Shown here in pieces: positions 8,908-18,138 of a DNA stretch of 64,000 nt; position 1 is the first letter of the stretch; each line of letters starts with the position of its first letter. This DNA is from Campylobacteraceae bacterium (lineage in GTDB: Bacteria; Campylobacterota; Campylobacteria; Campylobacterales; Arcobacteraceae). The stretch spans positions 1-64,000 of the forward strand of contig JABXII010000011.1 of NCBI GenBank assembly GCA_013373175.1, read 5' to 3'. Under the pieces are notes generated by a model. It was not told where the DNA came from. It was given only the letters and a program-made list of their open reading frames with translations, and did not search any database. The position numbers and the translations under genes were made by a program.

Positions 8908-9993
8908 TTACTTCTCTTTATTCACAATTTGAACTTTTGTATCAGGTCTTAATTTTGCAAGATTACTAATTACAATTTTTTCATTTACTTTTAGACCTTC
9001 TTTTATAACTATTCCTTTTTCTAGTAAGCTTCCAGTTTTAACAGGTCTTACTTTTGCAATATTGTTTTCATCAACTACATAAACCATACTTGTTTGTGCA
9101 GTTTTTAATACAGCATTTTCAGGAACAATAAAAACTTCACCTAGTGAAAGTCCTTTAATCTCTACTTTTGTAAAGTTTCCTACAATAAGTTCATTATTTG
9201 GGTTTTTAAATTTTGCTCTTAAAAGTAAAGTATCTGTATTTGAATCTATAGTTGGAGCAATGAAATCTATTTCACCTTTTTCATAAACTTTTCCATTAGC
9301 AAGTAGACTTATTTCTGCTTTTTTATTTCTAATTTGAGTTAAAAAACTATCAATATCATCTTTTGGTAGAGAAAACTCTGCATGAATAGGGTTTGTATTT
9401 GTAATAGTTATTAAGTGTGAGTTAGAAGCACTTGAACCTACTATATCACCGATACTATGTTTTTTTAGTCCAATAATACCATCAATTGGAGCTTTTACTT
9501 CCGTATAATTAAAATTAATTTGTGCTTCTTTTAATGCAGCTTTAGAGCTTTCATATTGGTATGTATAGTCATCAAAAGTTTGATTACTAATAGATTTAGA
9601 TTTGAATAAAGCCTGTGCTCTTTCATAATCTTTTTTTGCTTTTGTAAAGTTTGCTTTTTTCATATTTAGATTTGCTAAATAGATATCAGGCTCAATTTTA
9701 TAAAGCATTGTTCCTTTTTTTACAAAATCACCTTCATTAAAGTATTTCTTTTCTAATGCACCAGAAACCCTTGCCATTACATCTACTTGATCATAAGCTT
9801 TTAAAAGAGTTGGATAAGTTTTTTTAGTGTTATTATTCTCTTTGTTTACTTTAAAAACTTTTACAGGTAAGGCTGGTTTGCTAGATGAAGCTTTTTGTTT
9901 GTTTTCTTCTGCTTTTTCTTGAAAACATCCTGTAAAACCTACAACAGCAATTGTTGTAAGTAATAATATTTTTTTACTTGTTGATTTTATCAT
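8908..9993 (-). CDS. RND efflux periplasmic adaptor (membrane-fusion lipoprotein)
   Basis: This 361-residue protein has a lipoprotein signal ending in the lipobox F-T-G-C with the lipidated Cys at 23. A biotinyl-lipoyl-like region follows (residues about 65-100 and 165-195, including V-K-A-P-I-D-G-I-I-G), flanking a helical hairpin (about 100-160), then beta-barrel and membrane-proximal domains. It links the inner-membrane pump to the TolC channel. The ATG overlaps the stop of the tolC gene by four bases (ATGA), and the pump gene follows two bases after its stop, so all three are one operon. Confidence 0.93.
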   Translation of the reverse strand: MIKSTSKKILLLTTIAVVGFTGCFQEKAEENKQKASSSKPALPVKVFKVNKENNNTKKTYPTLLKAYDQVDVMARVSGALEKKYFNEGDFVKKGTMLYKIEPDIYLANLNMKKANFTKAKKDYERAQALFKSKSISNQTFDDYTYQYESSKAALKEAQINFNYTEVKAPIDGIIGLKKHSIGDIVGSSASNSHLITITNTNPIHAEFSLPKDDIDSFLTQIRNKKAEISLLANGKVYEKGEIDFIAPTIDSNTDTLLLRAKFKNPNNELIVGNFTKVEIKGLSLGEVFIVPENAVLKTAQTSMVYVVDENNIAKVRPVKTGSLLEKGIVIKEGLKVNEKIVISNLAKLRPDTKVQIVNKEK

Positions 9994-11213
9994 CTAATAT
10001 AATCCTTTAAATTTTCTCCACTGTGGTAGATAATATTTGCTTTTTTAATTTCTAAGTCATATTTTGCATATTCTAATAGACTCATTGCATCATACTTTTC
10101 ACTTAATGACTCAAGGTATGCAACATTTTCTATTAGTCCATTTTCATATTTTGATTTAATTACTTCATAAGCACTAGTTGCAGCTTTTAAGCTTGCATTT
10201 GCAGATTTAACTTTTAGTTTTGCAATATCATATGCTCTTTGTGCTAGTTGTAAATCTGTATTTGCTTTATTCTTTTCATATTCGTATCTTGATTTTAGAC
10301 TTAAATATTTTTTATATTGTGATTCATATTTATTTTTCGTTTCTCCAAAAGAGAAAAGATTCCATTTCATGTTTACAGAAAATATATTTTGGTCGTCAAT
10401 TGAACTATAAGCAGAGTTGTCATAATTGTAGTCATACTCTGTATATGTGTTATCTAAAGTAATAGTAGGTAAGTAACCACTTTTTTGAATTTCAGCATTA
10501 TCAAGTTGAGCTTTTACATCATATTCTAAAGCTTTTATATCTGCTCTTTTTGACTCATCTGTCACTTGATAATCTTGTATATTTGAACCTTCAGTAATAG
10601 ATACTTTTTTTCCTGTTATATATTCAAGATTAAATAAAATAGTTTGTAAATCAAGTTCTATAGAGTGAAGGTTTACATTTTCACTTTCTACTCTTGAAAT
10701 TATTTTTTCTACTTCATCTCTTGTTGTACTTCCCACATCTAAAAATCTAGTTAATCTTTTTTCTTGAGCTTTTAGTTGCTCAATTTGTTTTAACTTTGCT
10801 TCTTTTTGTGCTAATAGTGCAAGATAATTAAAATAGTAAGAAGCAACATCTAAAGCAATTTGATTTTTTGACGAATTTAAGCTTTCTTGAGAGCTTTTAA
10901 TACTCTTTCTATATTTACTAAAAGTATTTGATCGTTTGTTTCCATCATATAAGATAAAGTTTACACTTGCTGCTGTTCTTATCCCATTATCTGGAACACT
11001 TGCTGTCTCTTCATTGGTTTTTGAATAAGAAGCACTTACATCTAACTTTGGATAGTAAGAACTCTTTACACTTTCATACTCTTTTTTTATTGAGTCAGTA
11101 TCGTATTTATAAGAATCGATAAGTTGATTTTTTAATGATAAGTCAACTAACTCGTCTAGGTTTTGGCCTAATAAAATAAGAGGTAAAAACATTGCTAATA
11201 TAGATTTTTTCAA
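9990..11213 (-). CDS. TolC-family outer-membrane efflux protein
   Basis: This 407-residue protein starts at TTG behind a strong AGGAGG. A short hydrophobic signal peptide (about 16 residues) is followed by two structurally repeated helical halves rich in heptads, as in TolC/OprM channels. It forms the outer-membrane exit duct for the RND pump encoded downstream. It is the first gene of the tolC-adaptor-pump-tetR operon. The 102-bp gap to the divergent marR holds an 18-bp perfect palindrome. Confidence 0.9.
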   Translation of the reverse strand: MKKSILAMFLPLILLGQNLDELVDLSLKNQLIDSYKYDTDSIKKEYESVKSSYYPKLDVSASYSKTNEETASVPDNGIRTAASVNFILYDGNKRSNTFSKYRKSIKSSQESLNSSKNQIALDVASYYFNYLALLAQKEAKLKQIEQLKAQEKRLTRFLDVGSTTRDEVEKIISRVESENVNLHSIELDLQTILFNLEYITGKKVSITEGSNIQDYQVTDESKRADIKALEYDVKAQLDNAEIQKSGYLPTITLDNTYTEYDYNYDNSAYSSIDDQNIFSVNMKWNLFSFGETKNKYESQYKKYLSLKSRYEYEKNKANTDLQLAQRAYDIAKLKVKSANASLKAATSAYEVIKSKYENGLIENVAYLESLSEKYDAMSLLEYAKYDLEIKKANIIYHSGENLKDYIR

Positions 11214-11262
11214 ATAGCCTCCTTTTATATTTATATAAAAGTAACATAAGCTAACTTAAATA

Positions 11263-11280
11263 TATCTTTCTAGAAAGATA
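11263..11280. promoter_or_regulatory. perfect 18-bp palindrome, probable MarR operator
   Basis: TATCTTTC-TA-GAAAGATA is its own reverse complement and lies in the divergent promoter region between tolC and marR. Position and symmetry suit a dimeric winged-helix regulator controlling both directions. Binding by the adjacent MarR (rather than the TetR at the operon end) is inferred. Confidence 0.65.
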
Positions 11281-11315
11281 AATAGTTTTAATTAATTTTG
11301 TGTTAAAATTCGAAT

Positions 11316-11792
11316 ATGGAAAAAAGATACATAGAAAAATTTTTTGATAATATGAAGCAAAAAGAGGAATATGATATATTTAATATTTCATTGCCTATTA
11401 CATTAATCTATAAGCATAACTACAATAAAAATGAACAACTTTTTAAACAAAAGTATAATTTGATTCATTCTGATTTAGATGTTTTAGCAGCTTTATATTT
11501 CAACGGCAAACAGTTGTCTCCTACGGAACTTTATTCTGCAATAATATTCTCTTCAGGTGGAATGACGAAAGTTCTAAAAAAATTAAAAGCTTTAGGATAT
11601 ATTTCAAGACAAGAAAATATACATGATAAAAGAAGTAAATTAGTTAAATTAGAGAAAAAAGGTGAAGAAGTCTTACTTAGTTGTTTAGATGACCTAATTG
11701 AACAAAAAAATGAGACATACAAATCACTAACAAAAGAAGAAATGGACAGTTTAAAGAAAATCTTGAAAAAGATTTCAATAAACTTATCTTAG
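11316..11792 (+). CDS. MarR-family transcriptional regulator
   Basis: This 158-residue protein has a central winged helix at about residues 45-115: a D-L-D-V-L-A-A-L-Y helix, then L-S-P-T-E-L, then the recognition stretch S-S-G-G-M-T-K-V-L-K-K-L, and a wing with D-K-R-S-K-L-V-K-L, the family signature. Divergent from the efflux operon, it probably represses both the operon and itself through the 11263-11280 palindrome and is released by a small ligand. Its 3' end overlaps the convergent ureG by nine bases, marking the edge of the urease region. Confidence 0.9.
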   Translation: MEKRYIEKFFDNMKQKEEYDIFNISLPITLIYKHNYNKNEQLFKQKYNLIHSDLDVLAALYFNGKQLSPTELYSAIIFSSGGMTKVLKKLKALGYISRQENIHDKRSKLVKLEKKGEEVLLSCLDDLIEQKNETYKSLTKEEMDSLKKILKKISINLS

Positions 11793-12371
11793 TGCTTCAA
11801 TCCAGTCAACAAGCCTTTGTATACTTTGAGGTTCTTTTTTAGAGATAAAAACAGATGGTTTATTTTTTCTGTTTTTCTCAACATCATTTTTAAACTCATC
11901 TAGGTTTACATTTACATATTCACATAGGTCAATTTTATTTGTAACAAGTAAATCACAAAACAATAAACCAGCACCTTTTTTTCTTGGAATATCTGCACCT
12001 TGGGCAACATCAATTACGTAAAGATAATAATCAATTAGTTCATATGAGAAAGTTGCACTTAGATTATCCCCTCCACTTTCAATAAAAATAAACTCAGGGT
12101 TATATTTTTCTTCTAATTCTTCAATTGCCTTTTGATTCATTGAAATATCATCTCTAATTGCAGTATGAGGACAACCACCTGTTTCTACACCAATTATTTG
12201 ATTATCATCTAAATCAAGTTTGCTCTTTAAATAGTTTGCATCTTCTGTTGTATAGATATCATTAGTAACAATTCCTAATGAATATTTATCTTTTAGAAGA
12301 TTTGTTAATGTTTCAATAATCGAAGTTTTACCACTTCCTACTGGTCCTGCGATACCAATTTTAATTGCCAT
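11784..12371 (-). CDS. ureG: urease accessory GTPase UreG
   Basis: UreG uses GTP hydrolysis to deliver nickel to apo-urease in complex with UreF and UreD. In this 195-residue protein the P-loop G-P-V-G-S-G-K-T is at residues 9-16. The metal-binding C-P-H motif is at 67-69, the E-S-G-G-D-N-L switch is near residue 98, and N-K-I-D-L gives guanine specificity. It is the last gene of the ureAB-C-E-F-G cluster, 11 bases after ureF. Its stop overlaps the convergent marR end. Confidence 0.96.
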   Translation of the reverse strand: MAIKIGIAGPVGSGKTSIIETLTNLLKDKYSLGIVTNDIYTTEDANYLKSKLDLDDNQIIGVETGGCPHTAIRDDISMNQKAIEELEEKYNPEFIFIESGGDNLSATFSYELIDYYLYVIDVAQGADIPRKKGAGLLFCDLLVTNKIDLCEYVNVNLDEFKNDVEKNRKNKPSVFISKKEPQSIQRLVDWIEALR

Positions 12372-12382
12372 TTATTTTCCTT

Positions 12383-13072
12383 TTATGTTACGAACATTTT
12401 TGGTTCTAAATTTAAGTGAGAAAAAATAACCTCTTCAAATAAAGGGTTAAAGTTACTTAAGTTTTTTGAACTATTTTTTATTTCTTCTTCTATAATGTCA
12501 TCAAAACTAAAAAGTAGTTGTTGTATTTCACTAGGTTTTATTCTTGAAATTTTTAAACTTGTACTTGCAATATTAATTAAGTTTTTTTTACACCATAAAA
12601 GAAGAAATGTATCTACATCAAGACCTAATTCAAAAGCATAAGCACTTAAGATAAAAAGCTCATTTCCATAGGTTTTCTTATCTTTTACATTTTGAAAATA
12701 CTCTTTTACAATAGGCGAAGTTATATCAAAATCAATATGTTTTAGGTAGTTTTCTCCTAAATCTTTTGAAGCCTTTGCATATTCAAAACTAAACATTGAA
12801 GCATATTTTTCATCTTCTTTTAGTAAGTGAGATATTTTCTTCTTTTTTAAAAGACTAAATACTTTTTTAACAATAGTAAACTCCATCTTTTGATATTGGT
12901 CTTTTATTATATTTTCTAAGAATTTTTTTAAACTATTCTTGTCATGAACATGACCTAATACAATATGTGGTTCAAGTCCAAATGAATGAACAAAAGCCCC
13001 TGATGGAAAGGCTCCATCAAGTAGTTGTAAAAATCTACTTAGTGCTTTAGTGTGAGTGATGTGCGTTTCCAT
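12383..13072 (-). CDS. ureF: urease accessory protein UreF
   Basis: This 229-residue, mainly helical protein has the family's opening L-L-D-G-A-F-P-S-G-A-F-V-H-S-F-G-L-E (about residues 17-34). UreF bridges UreG and UreD in the nickel-insertion complex and gates GTPase activity. Its start lies 26 bases inside the end of ureE, and ureG follows after 11 bases, so translation is likely coupled. Confidence 0.93.
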   Translation of the reverse strand: METHITHTKALSRFLQLLDGAFPSGAFVHSFGLEPHIVLGHVHDKNSLKKFLENIIKDQYQKMEFTIVKKVFSLLKKKKISHLLKEDEKYASMFSFEYAKASKDLGENYLKHIDFDITSPIVKEYFQNVKDKKTYGNELFILSAYAFELGLDVDTFLLLWCKKNLINIASTSLKISRIKPSEIQQLLFSFDDIIEEEIKNSSKNLSNFNPLFEEVIFSHLNLEPKMFVT

Positions 13073-13481
13073 TTGGTTTAAATAGACCTTTACCTTTTTT
13101 TACTGTTACACTATCATTTTCTTCACAAGATTTGATAATATCAGTAGTTGAGATATCTTCTAAAATAGTGATTTTATAATCTTCTACACAAATAGGTTGG
13201 TGTCTATTTCCTATTTCATATGCTGTTCTTGCAAAAGTAATGTGGTCATCAAATTCTAAAGTATAAATTGTATCTTCAGATTTAGAAATTTTAATTTTAT
13301 ATCCATCTTCACAAACTAAAATATCATTTTCATGAAGGTGTGTGTATTTAGCTTTTACGATAAATTCCTTACCCTTTTGAGTAATAGCACTTAAATTAGG
13401 TTTTTGCATATCAAACCAATCTAAAAGTACACTATCATCTGCTTGGATATCTTTTTTTATTTCAATTGCTTTTTTTATCAT
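13047..13481 (-). CDS. ureE: urease accessory nickel-binding protein UreE
   Basis: In this 144-residue protein the N-terminal domain resembles a chaperone-like fold. The metallochaperone domain (about 70-130) contains the G-N-R-H-Q-P motif around residue 92, the conserved interface nickel site. The tail ends in a short histidine-rich H-H-S-H. UreE dimers supply nickel to UreG. The gene sits eight bases after ureC and overlaps ureF by 26 bases. Confidence 0.93.
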   Translation of the reverse strand: MIKKAIEIKKDIQADDSVLLDWFDMQKPNLSAITQKGKEFIVKAKYTHLHENDILVCEDGYKIKISKSEDTIYTLEFDDHITFARTAYEIGNRHQPICVEDYKITILEDISTTDIIKSCEENDSVTVKKGKGLFKPNGNAHHSH

Positions 13482-13489
13482 TCGTACTC

Positions 13490-15193
13490 CTAAAATAGAA
13501 AATATCTTTTAGCCATTGGTAACTCTTCTTGGAAAGATGATTCTATAATCTCACCATTAACTTTTACATCATAAGTTTCAGGGTCAACTTCAATATCCCC
13601 AATAAAGTCATTTAACTTCATATCTTTTTTACCTATATTTCTTGTGTTTTTAACTGCAAGCATAGATTTATTTGTATTCATCTTTTCTACTAAACCATTT
13701 TCCAATGATAATTTAGAAACAAATAGTGCACTTGTATTTGCAGCAGCTTTACCTAAACTTCCAAACATAGGTCTATACATATTTGGTTCAGGGGTTGGAA
13801 TAGAGGCGTTTGAATCCCCCATCATTGCAAGTGCTATAAAGCCACCTTTTATAATAAGTTCTGGTTTTACTCCAAAAAATGCAGGTGTCCAAAGGACTAA
13901 ATCTGCCATTTTCCCAATTTCAACACTTCCAACATGTTCATCAATACCACAAGCAATTGCAGGGTTTATAGTATATTTTGCAACATACCTTTTGATTCTT
14001 TCATTATCAGCTTTTTCATCATCACCTTCTAAAGCACCCCTTTGTTTTTTCATAGAATCTGCTACTTGCCAAGTTCTTGTTACTACTTCTCCTACTCTTC
14101 CCATAGCTTGTGAATCACTACTTGTAATTGAAATTGCTCCAATATCATGTAAAACATCCTCAGCTGCAATTGTATTACCTCTAATTCTACTCTCCGCAAA
14201 GCTTACATCTTCAGGAATTTTTGGACTTAAATGGTGACAAACCATAAGCATATCAAGGTGCTCTTCTATAGTATTTTTTGTATATGGTAAAGTTGGGTTT
14301 GTACTTGATGGTAAAATATTTTCTAAACCAGCTACTTTCATAATATCAGGGGCATGACCACCTCCAGCTCCTTCAGAGTGGAAAGTGTGAATAGTTCTTC
14401 CTCCAAAGGCATTAACTGTATTATCTACAAATCCTGATTCATTTAGTGTATCAGTATGAATTGCAACTTGTACATCAAAATCATCTGCAACTTTTAAACA
14501 AGTATCAATAGCGTTTGGAGTTGTTCCCCAATCTTCATGAAGTTTTAATCCCATAGCTCCTGCTTCAACCTGAACTTTTAAAGCTTCATAGTTTGAACTA
14601 TTTCCTTTCCCCATAAAACCAAAGTTTAAAGGAATATCATCAACAGCTTCAATCATTTTATGGATATTAAATTCACCTGGAGTACAAGTTGTAGCGTTTG
14701 TTCCCGTATTTGGACCGGTTCCTCCACCAATCATAGTAGTAACTCCACTTGCTAGGGCTTCATCTATTTGCCCTGGGCTTATAAAGTGAATGTGTGAATC
14801 TATTCCTCCAGCAGTTATGATTTTTCCCTCAGCTGAAAGAATTTCTGTATTTGCACCTATTTCTAAACCTTCAGTTATACCATCAGTGTTATATGGATTT
14901 CCAGATTTACCTATGGCTGAAATCTTTCCATCTTTTATACCTATATCAGCTTTGTAAATACCTGTATAGTCAATAATCACAGCATTTGTGATGATTAAAT
15001 CAGCAGTTTCAACTGCAAGGGGTGATTGACTCATTCCATCTCTAATTGTTTTACCACCACCAAATTTTGATTCTTCTCCATATGTTGTATAGTCTTTTTC
15101 AATTTTTGCTATTAAAGAAGTATCAGCTAATCTAAATCTATCATTAGTTGTTGGTCCATACATTGAGGCATATTTTGCTTTGGAAATTTTCAT
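13490..15193 (-). CDS. ureC: urease catalytic (alpha) subunit
   Basis: Urease hydrolyses urea to ammonia and carbamate at a dinickel centre in the cytoplasm. This 567-residue protein keeps every catalytic residue, at the same numbers as the Klebsiella enzyme. His134, His136, carbamylated Lys217, His246, His272 and Asp360 bind nickel, and the mobile flap has Cys319-His320. It is therefore expected to be active once nickel is inserted. In Helicobacter nomenclature this subunit is called UreB. It overlaps the fused small-subunit gene by four bases. Accessory ureE, F and G follow, but ureD is about 20 kb away at 35644-36393. Confidence 0.97.
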   Translation of the reverse strand: MKISKAKYASMYGPTTNDRFRLADTSLIAKIEKDYTTYGEESKFGGGKTIRDGMSQSPLAVETADLIITNAVIIDYTGIYKADIGIKDGKISAIGKSGNPYNTDGITEGLEIGANTEILSAEGKIITAGGIDSHIHFISPGQIDEALASGVTTMIGGGTGPNTGTNATTCTPGEFNIHKMIEAVDDIPLNFGFMGKGNSSNYEALKVQVEAGAMGLKLHEDWGTTPNAIDTCLKVADDFDVQVAIHTDTLNESGFVDNTVNAFGGRTIHTFHSEGAGGGHAPDIMKVAGLENILPSSTNPTLPYTKNTIEEHLDMLMVCHHLSPKIPEDVSFAESRIRGNTIAAEDVLHDIGAISITSSDSQAMGRVGEVVTRTWQVADSMKKQRGALEGDDEKADNERIKRYVAKYTINPAIACGIDEHVGSVEIGKMADLVLWTPAFFGVKPELIIKGGFIALAMMGDSNASIPTPEPNMYRPMFGSLGKAAANTSALFVSKLSLENGLVEKMNTNKSMLAVKNTRNIGKKDMKLNDFIGDIEVDPETYDVKVNGEIIESSFQEELPMAKRYFLF

Positions 15194-15873
15194 ACTCTAC
15201 TCCCTATAAACTCTTCAAGGTTTTTCATAGCTTTTTCTTTAGTCTCTTTTTCATCAAGGTAACCATTAACAAGACCATTAAATCCTGCAATATATCTTTT
15301 ACCATTGAATGGTACTACTTCTATTTCTTTTGTACTTCCAGGTTCAAACCTCACAGAAGTTCCACTTGGGATATTTAGTCTTTGACCATAAGCTTTTTGC
15401 CTATCAAAATCTAAAAAGGCATTAGTTTCAAAGAAGTGATAGTGAGAACCTACTTGAATAGGTCTATCTCCTACATTTTCTACTTTGATTGTAGTTACAG
15501 GATAATTGGCATTTAGCTCAATTTCACCTTCATCTATAAAATATTCCCCTGGAGTTATGTCGGATTTTGTAACAGAAATAGGGTTATGTACAGTAACAAG
15601 TTTTGTTCCATCATCAAAAGTGGCTTCTGTTTGTACCATATGCATCATTGAAGCAACACCAGGTAATACATCATCTGAACTTAACACCTTCGTAGCATCA
15701 ACCATAAGCTGGGCAACACTTTTACCCTCTCTAGCTCCTTCTAAAATAAATGAACTTATAATTGCATTTGCTTCAGGAAAATTTAGTTTTAATCCTTTTT
15801 CTTTTCTTTCAAGTGCAAGCTTTGAAGCTGTATAAATCATTAATTTTTCTTGTTCACGATTTGTTAAGAACAT
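15190..15873 (-). CDS. ureA: fused urease gamma-beta subunit
   Basis: This 227-residue protein joins the small gamma subunit (residues 1-100, opening L-T-N-R-E-Q-E-K-L) to the beta subunit (from about 105, with P-G-E-Y and [10 protein letters not shown]). This fusion is typical of Helicobacter and Arcobacter. I chose the ATG at 15873, seven bases after AAGGAG, rather than a TTG one codon upstream. It is the first gene of the urease cluster and overlaps ureC by four bases. No ureI urea channel gene lies nearby. Confidence 0.95.
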   Translation of the reverse strand: MFLTNREQEKLMIYTASKLALERKEKGLKLNFPEANAIISSFILEGAREGKSVAQLMVDATKVLSSDDVLPGVASMMHMVQTEATFDDGTKLVTVHNPISVTKSDITPGEYFIDEGEIELNANYPVTTIKVENVGDRPIQVGSHYHFFETNAFLDFDRQKAYGQRLNIPSGTSVRFEPGSTKEIEVVPFNGKRYIAGFNGLVNGYLDEKETKEKAMKNLEEFIGSRV

Positions 15874-15902
15874 CAAATGTCTCCTTTTTTTATCTTAAAA
15901 AA

Positions 15903-15911
15903 ATTCTATCA
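15903..15911 (-). promoter_or_regulatory. candidate extended -10 promoter of the urease operon
   Basis: The minus strand reads TGATAGAAT, a TGN-extended -10 box identical to that upstream of the allantoinase gene. It lies about 30 bases before the urease start. No GntR-type operator is next to it, so urease may be expressed separately from the ureide genes. Confidence 0.4.
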
Positions 15912-15961
15912 AAAATTAGAAGATTAATATTTCTTCAACTGTATAATTTATAATCAGAGTA

Positions 15962-18115
15962 TTAATTGTTTTTATACTCTAATCTATATTTGTGTAATAA
16001 AGGCTCTGTATAACCAGAAGGTTGCACTTTCCCCTCAAAGACTAAATCGCAAGCTGCTTTAAAGGCATATCCATCATAAGAAGGAGCAATATTTTCATAG
16101 CTAGGATCATTTTCATTTTGTTTATCAACTACTTTTGCCATCTGTTTTAAGGACTCTAAAACCTCTTCTTTTGAACAAATTCCATGTTCAATCCAGTTAG
16201 CTAAATGTTGAGATGAAATTCTTAAGGTAGCTCTATCTTCCATAAGTGCAATATTATTAATATCAGGAACCTTTGAACATCCAATTCCTGCATCAACCCA
16301 TCTTACAACGTAACCTAAAATACCTTGGCAGTTATTATCTATTTCTTTTTTGATTTCTTCTTTTGATAGTTGTTCTTTTAGTAAAGGAATTGTTAAAAGC
16401 TCGTCAACATTTGCTCTTCTATTTCCTTTTAGTTCTTCTTGAACTTTAGTTACTTCAACTTTGTGGTAGTGCATTGAGTGAAGAACTGCAGCAGTAGGAG
16501 AAGGAACCCAAGCCGTGTTTGCACCTGCTTGTGGATGAGAAATCTTTTCTTTCATCATTTTAGCCATCTCATCTGGCATAGCCCACATACCTTTACCTAT
16601 TTGTGCTTTTCCTTGAAGTCCACACTCTAAACCAATGTCAACATTCCATTTTTCATAAGCACTTATCCAAGCTTCACTTTTCATCTTTGTTTTTGGTGTC
16701 ATAGCTCCAGCTAGCATTGAAGTATGAATTTCATCCCCTGTTCTATCTAAGAAGCCTGTATTTATAAATACTACTCTTTGTTTAGCTTGTCTAATGCACT
16801 CTTTTAAATTGATTGTTGTTCTTCTTTCTTCATCCATAATACCAATTTTGATACTATTTTCTGGAAGATTTAAAGCTTCTTCAACTTTTTCAAATAGTTT
16901 TACTGCAAAAGATACTTCTTGGGGACCATGCATCTTTGGTTTAACTATATAAAGTGATTTTGTTCTACTATTTTTCTTCTCATTTTTGTTAGTTAAATCA
17001 GGAATTGCAGCCAATGTTGTAACAACTGCATCCATGATTCCTTCAAAAATTTCATTTCCATCTTTATCTAAAATAGCAGGGTTCGTCATAAGATGTCCTA
17101 CATTTCTAATAAATAAAAGACTTCTTCCATGTAAAACTAACTCTTTATCATCTAAAGTTTTATATTTTTTATCAGCATTTAGAGTTCTAGTAACAGTTTT
17201 TCCTGCCTTTTCAAAACTATCTTCTAGTTCTCCTTTCATAAGATCAAACCAGTTTCTATAAACTTCCACTTTATCTAGGGCATCAACAGCAGCAATAGAA
17301 TCTTCACAATCCATAATAGTTGTTACAGCAGCTTCAACAACTATATCTTTTATTCCTGCACTATCAAGTTTTCCAATAAAACTATCTTTATCAAATTCTA
17401 CGATTACATGAAGATTATTGTTTTTAAATACCAATGATGTAAGAGAATCTTTTTCACCTTCAAACCCAAGAAGTTTTTCTGGATTTTGTAACTCTACTTT
17501 TTTATCATCAATAGATACTTCAAGTTTATTTCCCACAATTTTATAAGAAGTAACATCTTTATGGCTTCCATCTTTTAAAGGTGCGATAGCATCTAAATGC
17601 TCTTTTGCATAATTTACAACTGCTTTACCTCTTTTTTCATTGTACTCTTTAGTGATGGCTAGTTCACCATTTGTAGGAATTACATCTGTTCCATATAAAG
17701 CATCGTATAAACTTCCCCATCTTGCATTTGCAGCATTTAAAGCAAATCTAGCATTTTTTACAGGAACAACAAGTTGTGGAGCAGCTTGAAGTGCAATCTC
17801 TTCATCAACATTTGATGTTTCAACTTTAAACTCTTCTTTCTCTTCAACTAAATAACCAATCTCTTTTAAAAATGATTTATAAGAAGAGAAAGTCTCTTCT
17901 TCATAAGTATTAGTTTTATGCCAAGAATCTATTTTTTCTTGTAGCTCATCTCTTTTTTTTAGAAGTGCAATATTTTCAGGAGTTAACTGCTCAATTATTG
18001 ATTCAAAGTTTTTCCAAAAAATATCTTTTTTTATTGTTGTCTCAGGAAGAATTTCCTCATTGATTAAGTCATAAATCTTCTCATCAACTTTTAGATTATT
18101 TACTTTTATATACAT
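15962..18115 (-). CDS. glcB: malate synthase G
   Basis: This enzyme condenses glyoxylate with acetyl-CoA to malate in the cytoplasm. The protein has 717 residues, against about 720 for the monomeric G isoform. The barrel carries the D-C-E-D-S-I-A-A-V-D magnesium/substrate region near residue 278 and G-I-M-D-E-E-R-R-T-T near 435. The C-terminal part has W-V-P-S-P-T-A-A-V-L-H-S-M-H-Y. The gene starts 23 bases after the NCS1 permease stop and precedes urease. This position makes sense as the consumer of glyoxylate released by ureidoglycolate lyase. No isocitrate lyase gene is in the window. Confidence 0.96.
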   Translation of the reverse strand: MYIKVNNLKVDEKIYDLINEEILPETTIKKDIFWKNFESIIEQLTPENIALLKKRDELQEKIDSWHKTNTYEEETFSSYKSFLKEIGYLVEEKEEFKVETSNVDEEIALQAAPQLVVPVKNARFALNAANARWGSLYDALYGTDVIPTNGELAITKEYNEKRGKAVVNYAKEHLDAIAPLKDGSHKDVTSYKIVGNKLEVSIDDKKVELQNPEKLLGFEGEKDSLTSLVFKNNNLHVIVEFDKDSFIGKLDSAGIKDIVVEAAVTTIMDCEDSIAAVDALDKVEVYRNWFDLMKGELEDSFEKAGKTVTRTLNADKKYKTLDDKELVLHGRSLLFIRNVGHLMTNPAILDKDGNEIFEGIMDAVVTTLAAIPDLTNKNEKKNSRTKSLYIVKPKMHGPQEVSFAVKLFEKVEEALNLPENSIKIGIMDEERRTTINLKECIRQAKQRVVFINTGFLDRTGDEIHTSMLAGAMTPKTKMKSEAWISAYEKWNVDIGLECGLQGKAQIGKGMWAMPDEMAKMMKEKISHPQAGANTAWVPSPTAAVLHSMHYHKVEVTKVQEELKGNRRANVDELLTIPLLKEQLSKEEIKKEIDNNCQGILGYVVRWVDAGIGCSKVPDINNIALMEDRATLRISSQHLANWIEHGICSKEEVLESLKQMAKVVDKQNENDPSYENIAPSYDGYAFKAACDLVFEGKVQPSGYTEPLLHKYRLEYKNN

Positions 18116-18138
18116 CTTTTTTCCCTTATTTAAAAGTA

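Noticed and set aside
13644-14237. 197-codon frame on the plus strand opposite ureC
   Set aside because: It is antisense to a fully conserved catalytic subunit and its residues mirror ureC codons; no ribosome-binding site or family resemblance.
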